The translations under genes and the position numbers were made by a program. A DNA stretch of 64,000 nucleotides from Closterium sp. Naga37s-1 (lineage: Eukaryota > Streptophyta > Zygnematophyceae > Desmidiales > Closteriaceae), in contig CANJKZ010000068.1 in assembly GCA_947471745.1 (NCBI GenBank), forward strand, positions 367,001 through 431,000. The letters run 5' to 3'. A model generated the notes under the pieces. The model did no database searches. It was not told the origin of the DNA and was given only the letters and a program-made list of their open reading frames with translations. Shown here piece by piece: positions 43,963-54,224 of the stretch. Each line of letters opens with the position of its first letter. The first letter of the stretch is position 1.

Positions 43963-46255
43963 TCCAGGAATGCATATGGTCGTCTCCAACATTGCTGGAA
44001 CCAGACCACGAATTCCCTGGGAGCCCAAACCTACGTGGACGTGTTACGTTTGGCTCGATTCCCCCACCCTTTCAGTAGCGCTAATCTTTGAGCGCCAAAT
44101 GGCAGTCACGTGAACCTCGCGCTGAAGCATTTCGAGCTGCGCAGCGCGAACAAGCACCAATAGGGTGTAGGTTCGTATCAAGTGCGAGATTTACCACGTG
44201 TACGGTTAGCGTTGGGTAGATCGCCTCGTCAGCTGATCTGACGTTGGTACGTTTTTTACGTAACAAAAGCCGATGTAAACATGAGTTTGGAACACTAGAC
44301 ACGCCAGCTAATGATCTCGCAGGAATAACAACTCGGGGTTTAGAATGTAAGGAGTGTCGATATACGCAGACCATTACGCCCCGTTAACGATTGATTGATG
44401 GATAAAACATGCAAAACTGCGTATGACATATTCTTTGTAACAGTTGCTAAGTAGTACGTAAAATATTTGTGTAATAATATACGTCAATAGCTATTTTCAT
44501 TATAAATAGAATAGAGCTATGTATGTTCAGCTAAGTACTTTAATATTGAAAATACAATAGCAGATGGTTAGGACATTGTAAAAAAAATGCAGTAGAAGAT
44601 AGGCATAGCAATCGGTTTTTATTGTCTCTACAGATTTAATATGATGGGTAGTTTTATAGTCTATCGCCAGGCATAACAATGTCAACCAGGCATGGCTGAA
44701 ATACGTAATGCAGGCACAACTTGACCATATATAATAGATTAAGATTAGCAGGGTTTAAAGTAAGGTTGGTTGATTATGATTGTGAAAATGTTAGCTAAAA
44801 ATCACAAAGTGTAAAATCTGCATGTAAATCAGGCCCTCAGATTCACTTCGAGGGACGTAGAGGGATCAGGGTCCCTCTGCGTGAAATCTCTGATTGACAG
44901 TGTCTTTTAGAAAAAAAACCTAAAAAATCAGTGTCACTAAAAGAAAAACCCTGAAGCATCAGTGTTTTCTAAGAAAAAGGCTGCTTTTACAAAACCACAC
45001 GGCTGACTGCCTCTTGGTACACCAGGCAGGAACGCGAGGAAACCCCCCGCGAGTGAAAAAACACGGGGCAAATTTGTCTCGTAGTCACCACCATGCAGTG
45101 CTGACACTGCGGGAATCTGAGATTCCCTGTACTTCCGGGCAACTACACTTGAAACGTGTAGAAATCGCATTCAGTGTCAGTTTCGGTACAACGTAGAGGA
45201 ATCAGTGTCGTTAAACAAAAAAACCTGAAAGTTCAGAGTCATCTGGCAGGAAAAGGCTGAAAAAAGAGTCCCACAAAAAGCTGAACACTGGAAAATCAGG
45301 GTAGGTACAAAAAAATCACTGAAAATCAGGAATTTCAGGAAAAAAATCCTGATATCGTAGGGCCTGATGTAAATACATTATTCTTTCGCTTTTTGTCTGA
45401 ATAATAATCATGCCTCAATTGCACCAATAGAATGAATGGATGAGTAGGAAGAACATCTTTCAAACAAAGAATATACATAAAACAGTGTTAATATATTCAA
45501 CGATAAACAAATTATTTTACACACAAGATCACAATGTGTGCGTCTTCCTCCCACCCCCCCCAAAACCATGGAGTTATGCAAAAGTTTGATAGAGTGATCA
45601 ACGTTATCTCACAGAATTACTAGATAGAACTGAGTGTTACAATATAGAGTTGTTTATGAACTTGTTTTTCATATATCTAGTTGGGTGCTGTGCTGTTTAT
45701 ATTGTTCAAAACATTCCATGCTAATTTATAGTTTCAAGCTACTAATTATTTCTTTGTTGTGAAACGGTCGCTGTATATAGTATCGAGCACACAAAGAATG
45801 TTTTTTTACCACTTCAGCATATACATGAACATCTTCGCTTTGACAACATGACGCGGCGCTAAATCATTGGCTAATACGTTCTCAAAGTGTTATGATCAGT
45901 TTTTTAACATCGCTTCAAACCTGTCGCGTGCCATGAGCTGGAAACGATTGGGTGCCTGGCGGCTACGTGCCACACAGGCGCAGATATGCGGGGTCTATTT
46001 ACCAGTATAGTAAAAATCCATCTAAACCAGTCGTGTTGCGACACGTCTAAGCCCACACGACTGGACTGTCTGATACGGTGAACCGCTGCACTTTGTCGAG
46101 CCTGTTTGCGCTCGAACCTGTCCGAACCCGCGATCTACACTTTGAGGAACGAAATAACCAATCAGCTAACACCGCGTGGCAGTTATGTTTCAAGTCAAAC
46201 TGCAAACTGCTCACCGACACAATTGAGCCCCGAAAAAACAATCCTACAGCTCTTT
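43963..46255. other. AT-rich intergenic DNA
   Basis: No gene or RNA is recognised. 44830-45370 is a CTGA/TCAG-rich tract like that at 16720-17480. The left arm of the inverted repeat has no counterpart of this 2.3-kb stretch, so it may be a later insertion between the arm and the PRS promoter module. Confidence 0.5.
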
Positions 46256-46259
46256 ATAT

Positions 46260-46395
46260 TAATCGAAACTCGCGAGCGCTGAAGTCGGGTTATGAAAGGT
46301 GGATCGAATGCGTTTCGCGTTTTGTAAAGATTGAAGCGCGATATAAAAATTTCACGAATCCAAAGCCCGTGCCGCGGTAATTCTCTCACCCAAGT
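46260..46395 (+). promoter_or_regulatory. Promoter module shared with the LFG gene
   Basis: Contains AAAGGTGGATCG, GAAGCGCGATATAAAAATTT, CCAAAGCCCGTGCCGCGG and TAATTCTCTCA in the order seen at 21453-21600, in transcription orientation for PRS. A TATA-like box lies at about 46342-46351, some 770 bp before the PRS start codon. Confidence 0.55.
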
Positions 46396-47115
46396 TCATA
46401 CAGATACGTACGCTTTACTGTGGGCCTTGAGTTTTCTACACATCTGCCTTGGAGAGAGATTCCCTTTTGATTCTATTTCTACTCCTGGAAGTGTATCGAG
46501 ATTCCCATTCTCCGCTATCCAACAGTTGCAAGTGCCTTTCGGGAATATCCCGGGACGTCCAATCACGCCGTGACGCGCGGCACTCCAAAAGTTCCCGCCA
46601 GGTTCGTGCGAATTCTGACGCAGTCCGCGGCGGAGGGGACTCCGCCCTTTTCCGCCTGCATGCGGAGAGCGCATCTCAGTTCAACATTCGCTTCCTGAGA
46701 CAGGTTCAGGAGGTTGACTATCGGTTGAAAACGGTGGGATGGGTAAACCGCTCATATTGTGAAACTCCTAACACAGCCTGCGCAGCGCACCGTGTAACTG
46801 TGTTGGACACTCACTAGACCCTCCTCTTTCTGTAGTGTCTAGCAAATTAGTAGGCTCACGACGTTTCGATTAGCTCCAGCAGGGTTCTTTAGCCGCGAAT
46901 TCAACATCGTGCGGGCTTACGCTAAGGATCCGCCTGTCAGCGTCATTTCGTCGCTCTTGCCTTACTAATCTCCACTCCTGAGGCGAAGAGGGTTTGACCT
47001 TTTTCCTACTTACATCTCAGGAAAAGAGAACCGTTCCCACCTTGAAATAGCCGAGTACCTGACCTAAACATCAGGTTTCTACCTTTCCCGTTTTTCCTTT
47101 GTCCACTTCAGCAAA
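46396..47115 (+). other. Probable 5' leader of the PRS gene
   Basis: No coding domain is recognised. The stretch lies between the TATA-bearing module and the PRS ATG and may include a 5' UTR intron, which cannot be decided from the sequence. Confidence 0.35.
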
Positions 47116-50100
47116 ATGCAGACCGCAACCGGTCTTGTTTTCCGTCAGACCCATCCGCCTGCGCTTCACGCATTACAACCCTCTACCCTCCGCGAAACCC
47201 TAGCGTCGGCGAAGAACGTTACCCCTCAAAACTCCGCGAAATGGCAGCGACTGCCTCCTATCTCATCTATCTCGCAGCTCCCGGCGAATATAGGACAGTC
47301 GATCCGGCCCGGCGGTCCACGTCAGATCAATGGCGCCGTGATGTGGCAACAGCTGGCAGGCGAGGATTGGGTGGCGCTTCGGGATAACCGCTCCGACACG
47401 CGGCTCCGGATCTTTTCAGGAACGGCGAATAAGCAGCTCTCTCAGGTTCGCACTTAGGGAATGGAATGAGTTACACAACGAAGCTCAGAACCCGCCCTTA
47501 GCACTCATCCGTCTTCCTTCCACTCTCCTCCTGCCTCCAACTCCCCTCACTCCCGATCCCTTCCTGGATTTTGCCTCGTGCATAGGCCTGGAACTCGGTC
47601 GCGTGAAGGTGAAGCGGTTCGCGGATGGCGAGATTTACGTGCAGCTGCAGGAGAGCGTGCGCGGGTGGGTGCGACGTGTTGCGATTCACCTGCCTCACCA
47701 CCCTCTTCCGCCTTCCGTCCCTCGTTCCCCACCTCTCCCCACCCTTCCCAGGAGATTGCGTCGTGCATGGGACTTGAGCTTGGGAGGGTGAAGGTGAAGC
47801 GATTCGCGGACGGAGAGATCCACGTGCAGCTGCAGGACAGCGTGCGCGGGTGCGACGTGTTTCTGGTGCAACGTGTTGCGTTCCCCAACACCCCTCCTTC
47901 CCCTCCCACTTCAGGAAATTGCCTCGTGCATGGGGTTGGAGCTTGGTCGCGTGAAGGTGAAACGATTTGCCGATGGCGAGATTTACGTACAGCTGCAGGA
48001 GAGCGTGCGCGGGTGCGACGTGTTGTGGATGTAACGTGTTGCGTTCCCCTCCAACACCCTTCCTTCCCCATTTCTTGCAGGAGATCGCCTCGTGCATGGG
48101 ACTGGAACTCGGGAGGGTGAAGGTCAAGAGATTTGCGGACGGCGAGATTTACGTGCAGCTCCAGGAGAGCGTGCGCGGGTGCGACGTGTTTCTGGTGCAG
48201 CCCACGTGCCCGCCGGCCAACGAGAACCTCATGGAGCTGCTCGTCATGATCGACGCGTGTCGGAGGGCATCCGCCAAGACCATCACGGCAGTCATCCCCT
48301 ATTTTGGCTACGCGCGAGCTGACCGCAAGGTACGCTTCCTCTCCCCCCCCCACACACACCCCCCCCCCTCACTCCCCACCCCCCGCCTCACCCACGTGGC
48401 CCCCGGCGAACGAGAATCTCATGCAGCTGCTCGTCATGATCGACGCGTGCCGACGTTGTTGGCTAAAGCCATCGCTGCGGTGATTCCGTACTTCGGCTAC
48501 GCTCGTGCCGACATAAAGGTATGCTTCAGAAAGGTATGCTTCGGAAAGGTATGCTTCCCTCCTTTTGAGCTACGCAACCATCGCGGCTACGCGCGAGCTG
48601 TCCGCAAGGTACGCTTCTCTCTCTTCTTCCTCCCTCCCCTGTCCTTCTCCCCCTTCCTACTTCTCCTCCCCTCCGCCTCCTCCTCCCGTCCCCACGTGCT
48701 CCCCGTCGCCAGTCGATTGCAGCAAAGCTGGTGGCGAATCTGATCACGGAAGCGGGCGCTAACCGCGTGCTGCTGGGTCTGGTTGCTCCTCTCCTCGTTC
48801 TCCACCCCCACCCACTCCCCACTGCCCACACCCCACTCCCCCCCTTAACACACACCCGACTCAAGGCCGCGAGTCCATAGCGGCGAAGCTGGTAGCGAAT
48901 TTGATCACGGAAGCGGGAGCTAACCGCGTGATGGCTGCTCTCCCCTTCTTCCCGGTCACCACCCCGCACCCTCTCCCCACTCCCCTCTCCCACTCCTCAA
49001 CCCCCTCCTTTATGCACATCAGACCCAAGGCCGCGAGTCCATTGCAGCGAAGCTGGTGGCGAATCTGACCACGGAGGCGGGCGCTAACCGCGTGCTGGCT
49101 CTGCTTGCTCCTCTCCCCAGTCCATTGTTCCCTCTTAACCGATTTGTATCCTAACCACATACCCATACCTCACCTTCTCATCAGACCCAAGGCCGTGAGT
49201 CCATAGCGGCGAAGCTGGTGGCGAATTTGATCACGGAGGCGGGATCCAATCGCGTGCTGGCTGCTCTCCCCCTCTTCCCAGTCACCAGACCCCGCCTTCT
49301 CCCCACTCCCCTCTCCCCCTGTTAATGCACATCAGACCCAAGGCCGCGAGTCCATAGCAGCGAAGCTGGTGGCGAATCTGATCACAGAGGCTGGCGCCAA
49401 CCGTGTCTTGGCATGTGACCTGCACTCGGGGCAGAGCATGGGGTACTTTGATATCCCCGTGGACCACGTGTACGGGCAGGTGAGGGTGATGATGGTATGG
49501 GCGGGTAATGGGAGAGATAGCGATAGGAGGATGGTGTTAGTGCAGGGGTTAAGGGAGCCAACCGTGTGCTGGCATGTGACCTGCACTCGGGGCAGAGCAT
49601 GGGGTACTTTGATATCCCCGTCGACCACGTGTATGGGCAGGTGTGTACGGGGAGGTGAGGATGATTGTAGGGGTGGTTGGAGGGGCTTGTAACTGGTCGG
49701 GGGAGAAGAGAGGGGGCCTGGCGACCTGCACTCGGGGCAGAGCATGGGGTACTTTGACATCCCCGTGGGTCACATGTATGGGCAGGTGGGGGTGAGCAGA
49801 TGTGTGGCTATGTGTGTCTGGGCAGGTGAGGGTGATTGTAGGGACTTGTGACACTAGTGGTCGAGGAGGACAGAGGGGACTTGCGACCTGCACTCGGGGC
49901 AGAGCACGAGGTACTTTGATATCCCCGTGGATCACGTGTACGGGCAGGAGAGGGGGCGTATATGTATCAGAGGAAGCAGCGGAGTGGCTATCTGTACGGG
50001 CAGGTTAGGTTAGGGTGGTTGTAAGGTTGATTGCTTCGTAGGGGCTAGTAACTGTGGCCTTCTAGGACAGCGCAGCCAGTAAAATGCTCTCACCAAACAG

Positions 50101-52834
50101 ACGTGGGAGGAGTAACCCGGGCCAAGGGCCTTCCTCCCACTCTCCCTCTCCTTTCTCTCCCCCCTAACGCCCCCAACCATCCCCCTCTTCCTCTGGCCGA
50201 GACTTTCTCCCCAACGCAACTCAGGCCCTTGTGCCCCTCGCTCCCTCCTCTCCCTCCCCACCCCAGCCGGTGATCCTCGACTATCTCGCCAGCAAGAGGC
50301 TTTGTTCAATCGACCTTGTTGTGGTCCCTCCAGACGTGGGGAGTGTCGCCCAGGCCAGGGCCTTCGTCCCACTCACCCTTTCCCTTCCCTCCCCCCTTAC
50401 CCCCCATTCCCAACCCTCCAAACCCGCTCTCTTTCTCCCCCATCCTCCCAGCCAGTCATCCTAGACGATCTCGCCAGCAAGATGCTCTCTTCCAACGACC
50501 TCGTCGTGGTCCCCCCAGACGTGGGGAGTGCCGCCCAGGCCAGGGCCTTCGTCCCACTCTCCGTCTCCCTTCTCTGCCCCCTACCCACCCCCTCCCTCCT
50601 CGCCTTCCTTCCCCACAACCCCACCCCAGCCGGTGATTCTAGACTATCTCGCCAGCAAGATGCTCTCTTCAAACGACCTCGTGGTGGTTTCTCCAGACGT
50701 GGGGGGCGTAGCATTTCCAAGGGCATTCCTGCACTCTCCCTCCCCGTCCTCCCCTCCCACCCCAGCCGGTGATCCTCGACTAACTCGCCAGGAAGATGCT
50801 CTCTTCAAACGATCTGGTCGACGTCTCTCCAGACGTGGGGGGCGTGGCCCGGGCGAGTGCCTTCGCCAAGCAACTCACCTCATGTCCTTGTGCCCCTCTT
50901 CCCTCCTCCCCCCCCCCCACCCCAGCCGGTGATCCTCGACTATCTCGCCAGCAAGATGCTCTCTTCAAACGACCTCGTGGTGGTTTCCCCAGACGTGGGG
51001 GGAGTAGCTCGGGCGAGGGCCTTCGCGAAGCGCCTGTCGGATGCTCCCCTGGCGATTGTGGATAAGAGGAGGCAGAGCCACAACGTGGCAGAGGTGAGAG
51101 AGTCAGAGGGGAGCAAGGTAGACGGGCAAGGGAAATATTCTCCTCTCACCTCGCCAAGCACCTGTCGGACGTGGAGGGCATGGCTTGGGCCAGGGCCCTT
51201 GCTAAGCGCCTGTCGGACGCTCCTCTGGCGATTGTGGACAAGAGGAGGCAGAGCCATAATGTTGCCGAGGTGAGGGGGACAGAGGGGACCGATGTGTGGG
51301 GGGGGGGCAAGTGGGGCCATGGCTCGGGCGAGGGCCTTCGCCAAGCGTCTCTCTGGTGTTCCTCTGGCGATTGTGGATAAGAGGCGGCAGAGCCATAATG
51401 TTGCCGAGGTGAGAGATGGGCGCGAGCAGGGGAGTGCATTGAGGCGGAGGGGAAGAAGCAGTGATAGGATAGGAGGTGATGCAGGGGGCTATGATCGTGG
51501 GTTGTTATGATTGACGTGGGGGGAAGCCTCGCACGCACTCAAAGGTCCAGCCCCACTTCCCCCCATTGCATGCATGCACTAAACAACCCCACACACAACA
51601 TTCACTTACCCCCTCCCCCCTCCGCCCGTGCTTCCCTGCATCAGGTGATGAACCTGATCGGAGACGTGAAGGGCAAGGTAGCGGTGATGGTGGATGATAT
51701 GATTGACACAGCCGGCACGGCTGCTGAAGGCGCTTACCCCCCTTCCCTATCTGCTTCTTCCTCCATCCCTTTGTCCCCTTCTGCCCATCAGGTGATAGAG
51801 CCTGATTGGAGTGTCAAAGGCAAGGTGACAGTGATGGTGGACGATATGATCGACACGGCCGGCACGATTGCTGAAGGCGCTTATTCTCATTCCCTCTCGA
51901 TTCGTCCCTCTCATCTTTTCTTTCTCAACTCCTCCCTCTCAACTCCTCCCATGCGCCCATCAGGTGATGAACCTTATCGGAGACGTGAAGGGCAAGGTGG
52001 CAGTGATGGTGGATGATATGATTGACACGGCCGGCACCATTGCTAAAGGCGCTGCTCTGCTGCACGAAGAAGGGGCGAGTGAGGTCTACGCATGCTGCAC
52101 TCACGCTGTCTTCAGGTGAGAGTGATGTGTTCTCTTCAGGTGGATTCCGTAGCAAGTGATTCTTCTATCAGCAGTGATTGACAGAACCACCACCATTGCC
52201 AAGGGCGCTGGGTTGCTGCATGAGGAGGGGGCTTGTGAGGTGTATGCGTGCTGCAATCATGCTGTGTTCAGGTGAGTTGACTTCTATGAATCCTGGGAAT
52301 GTTGTGAGATTGTCTAAGGGCGTTTTACTCACCTATTACCTGATCTTATACTTCCACAGGGACAGGAGGTTAACAGACACTTTATGTCACCCACCCATCC
52401 CATCAAAACCGCATTTTACCCCGAAGCCACCACAACCCCACATCTTCTCGTTTCGTTGGGTGACTCTCCGAATCGGACCTTGGTCCCTTGGTCATTGGGT
52501 GACTCTCCGAATTGGACCTTGCCATGAGCTGACTGTAACAAACGTTTTTCCCTCACCTCCTGCACAAAAATCAGGTTTCCTAAAACTTATCTCAATCGTT
52601 CTTTCTGTTTTTTTTCTTCTTCTTTTTTCTTCTCCTTATCCCACCAGCCCTCCCGCCATTGAGCGACTGTCTAGCGGGCTGTTCCAGGAGGTGATAGTGA
52701 CCAACACGATTCCGCTGACCGAGGATAAACTTTTCCCGCAGCTGACCGTGCTGTCGGTGGCCAATCTGCTGGGAGAGACCATCTGGCGCGTGCATGATGA
52801 CACCTCGGTGAGCAGCATTCTGGGCGACCTGTAG
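47116..52834 (+). CDS. PRS: Ribose-phosphate pyrophosphokinase (PRPP synthetase), plastid type, 6 exons
   Basis: Proposed exons: 47116-47445, 48081-48329, 49336-49479, 50926-51093, 51964-52115, 52648-52834; all GT-AG and in phase, 409 residues in total, near the usual size of plant plastid PRS. The enzyme makes PRPP from ribose 5-phosphate and ATP for nucleotide, histidine and tryptophan synthesis. The first 90 or so residues resemble a plastid transit peptide. Then come [60 protein letters not shown], the metal-binding [23 protein letters not shown], and the PRPP loop [10 protein letters not shown]. The C-terminus is [17 protein letters not shown]. Internal exons 2-5 each sit among partial copies of themselves. 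The chosen exons are the only copies with both halves and both splice sites; alternative use of other copies is possible. Confidence 0.93.
47567..48030 (+). repeat. Three upstream copies of PRS exon 2 (acceptor side)
   Basis: Copies start at 47567, 47752 and 47915, before the complete exon at 48081 (spacing 185, 163, 166 bp). Each encodes most of [20 protein letters not shown] onward to about VRGCDVF. The last two keep a CAG acceptor; the first has CTGG instead. They diverge before the PTCPPANEN half of the exon. Confidence 0.93.
48396..48610 (+). repeat. Two downstream copies of PRS exon 2 (donor side)
   Basis: 48396-48515 repeats [19 protein letters not shown] and PYFGYARAD with a frame change between them. 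A shorter copy at about 48575-48609 repeats [14 protein letters not shown]. Three AAAGGTATGCTTC words lie between them. Confidence 0.88.
48705..49262 (+). repeat. Four upstream copies of PRS exon 3 (acceptor side)
   Basis: Copies of [20 protein letters not shown] are aligned at 48716, 48877, 49041 and 49203, before the complete exon (aligned base 49354); spacing is 161, 164, 162, 151 bp. The protein sequence is nearly constant while third codon positions vary. Each stops matching after RVL, where the complete exon continues with ACDLHSG. Confidence 0.94.
49553..50006 (+). repeat. Downstream copies of PRS exon 3 (donor side)
   Basis: Copies of [20 protein letters not shown] end at 49640, 49785 and 49947, with a remnant ending at 50002, after the complete exon ending at 49479 (spacing 161, 145, 162, 55 bp). 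The first two keep a GT donor; the third has CAG|GAG. The first copy differs from the exon at five positions, all synonymous by hand count. Confidence 0.93.
50053..50870 (+). repeat. Five upstream copies of PRS exon 4 (acceptor side)
   Basis: Copies of [20 protein letters not shown] and [12 protein letters not shown] start near 50053 (degenerate), 50267, 50452, 50630 and 50766, before the complete exon at 50926 (spacing about 214, 185, 178, 136, 160 bp). Four keep CCAG acceptors behind pyrimidine-rich tracts. Confidence 0.93.
51150..51410 (+). repeat. Two downstream copies of PRS exon 4 (donor side)
   Basis: Copies of [18 protein letters not shown] with GAG|GTGAG donors end at 51269 and 51408, after the complete exon end at 51093 (spacing 176 and 139 bp). 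Confidence 0.93.
51645..51880 (+). repeat. Two upstream copies of PRS exon 5 (acceptor side)
   Basis: Copies start at 51645 and 51792 (CATCAG acceptors), before the complete exon at 51964 (spacing 147 and 172 bp). The first encodes [20 protein letters not shown] and DTAGT unchanged, with five synonymous differences. The second has a disrupted start but keeps [17 protein letters not shown]. Confidence 0.93.
52165..52271 (+). repeat. Downstream copy of PRS exon 5 (donor side)
   Basis: Repeats [20 protein letters not shown] and the TTCAG|GTGAG donor, 156 bp after the complete exon end. Confidence 0.9.
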
Positions 52835-53369
52835 CTCCTGCATTTGTGTGGCGCCTCAAAAGTCTGCATTGTAGTTCAGGTACTGTAAAGCTTATTTCAT
52901 ATATCATGCTTACTGGTATTACGAGAGGCCCTTTGTGCTAGCTGCTTCTGTTTTGTATCTGTCTGGAAGGATCGTCTTTCTCATTCAATGTTATCTCCCT
53001 GTTATTTTGAATCGTCTGAATCTGTGCTCTTGGAATTACAGTTGTCTTCAGAGCAGCACCCAGCAGCAGCTGGCATGGACATTGACTGAGTACGGTGCAC
53101 ACCACACACCTTTTTTACCAGAGTTTAACCTGCAATTACAAGCTGTGTATTCAGGTGTCCAATTGTGATCATTTTTCCAGTTGAACTGCCTGCTGCTGCA
53201 TATTGTTTAGTCATGCTTGCAGACGCATATGGTACTTAGCATGCACGCTCATGCACCTACTTAAAATAAACCCATTTGTGGTGATTAGGGTATGTAGCTT
53301 GAAATAATGAATAAATGCTAGGCTTGAATATCCGGTGGTGTCCTCTAGCACCAAATGGCGATCTCAGGC
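52835..53369. other. Intergenic DNA / 3' flanks of PRS and kinase genes
   Basis: The convergent genes PRS (plus) and the kinase (minus) end on either side. No further gene is recognised. AATAAA-like words occur at about 53265-53320. Confidence 0.5.
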
Positions 53370-54224
53370 TCATCTGAGCCATGGGTGTTGAAGCAGCTCT
53401 TTACAGGATGGGCGCTGAGTCGGATTCACGGTGAGCATTTTCTTGACCAAATGTAGAGCATCAGCAGAGATCAGACGCCATGGTCCAGAAACCAGGTCTG
53501 GCTGTGCAGCACATATCATTTTCTTCATCATGCTCTTCTTAGGCGAATAAAACGGCCACTTTCCTGCCAGCATAGTGTAGAGGATTACTCCCAGGCTCCA
53601 GACGTCCACCTTCTCGTTGTATTTCAATCTGCAAAGCAATTCAGGAGCTGTGTAGGGGAGACTTCCTGCGGCTCCTTGAACGAAGCCTTCTCTCCTGCAG
53701 GGGACAGCCTGGCCGAAATCTGTGAGCTTAACTTGCTGCTGATGTGTGATGAGGACGTTTTCAGGCTTGAGGTCGCGATGAATCACACCACGCTCGTGGC
53801 AAAACGCAACGGCTGTCACCAATTGGCGGAAGATTTTCGCAGCTTCGTCTTCAGGAACCTGTCCCTTTCTGCTTATATAACTCAAGAGGTCACCACCTGA
53901 GCATTTCTCCATAACGAAATACACGGCTGTAGGGTCCTCGTAGACTCTTTGCAGAGACACTACATTGCAATGGCATCCCAGTTCCCGCATGGTCTGCATT
54001 TCCCGTCTTAATTCCTACTTGTCCTCTTCATTCCTGATTAATTGCTTCTGAATTACTTTGCAGGCTAGGCATTCACCTGTTTTCTTCTCCACGCATTCGA
54101 ATACCGAACCGAATGTCCCTTTACCGAGGACGTCACCGAGTGAATAGAGATCATCGGGGAACTCGGAGGTCCAAGGAATCACTCGATTCGACGAGTTTTC
54201 AGAAAACCACGGAATAAAAACCAT
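53370..54224 (-). pseudogene. CAMK-like Ser/Thr protein kinase with one in-frame TAG
   Basis: The minus-strand frame from ATG 54224 encodes a compact kinase of about 284 codons with little outside the catalytic domain. It has a glycine loop GKGTFGSV, lysine in ACKVI, HRDLKPENVL, TDFGQA, TAPELL, DVWSLGVILYTMLAGKWPF and a terminal LLQHPWLR. All catalytic motifs are kept and no introns are visible. A TAG at 54015-54017 interrupts it between the ATP-binding lysine and helix C (EEDK-stop-ELRRE). The rest of the frame is open, so this is either a very recent pseudogene, a sequencing error, or a read-through case. The size resembles PEP-carboxylase kinase or truncated CDPK-type kinases, but the subfamily cannot be fixed. 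Confidence 0.8.

Noticed and set aside
47567..48030. Treating upstream exon 2 copies as the real PRS exon
   Set aside because: They lack the second half of the exon, and the first also lacks an AG acceptor. Only 48081-48329 links exon 1 and exon 3 in phase.
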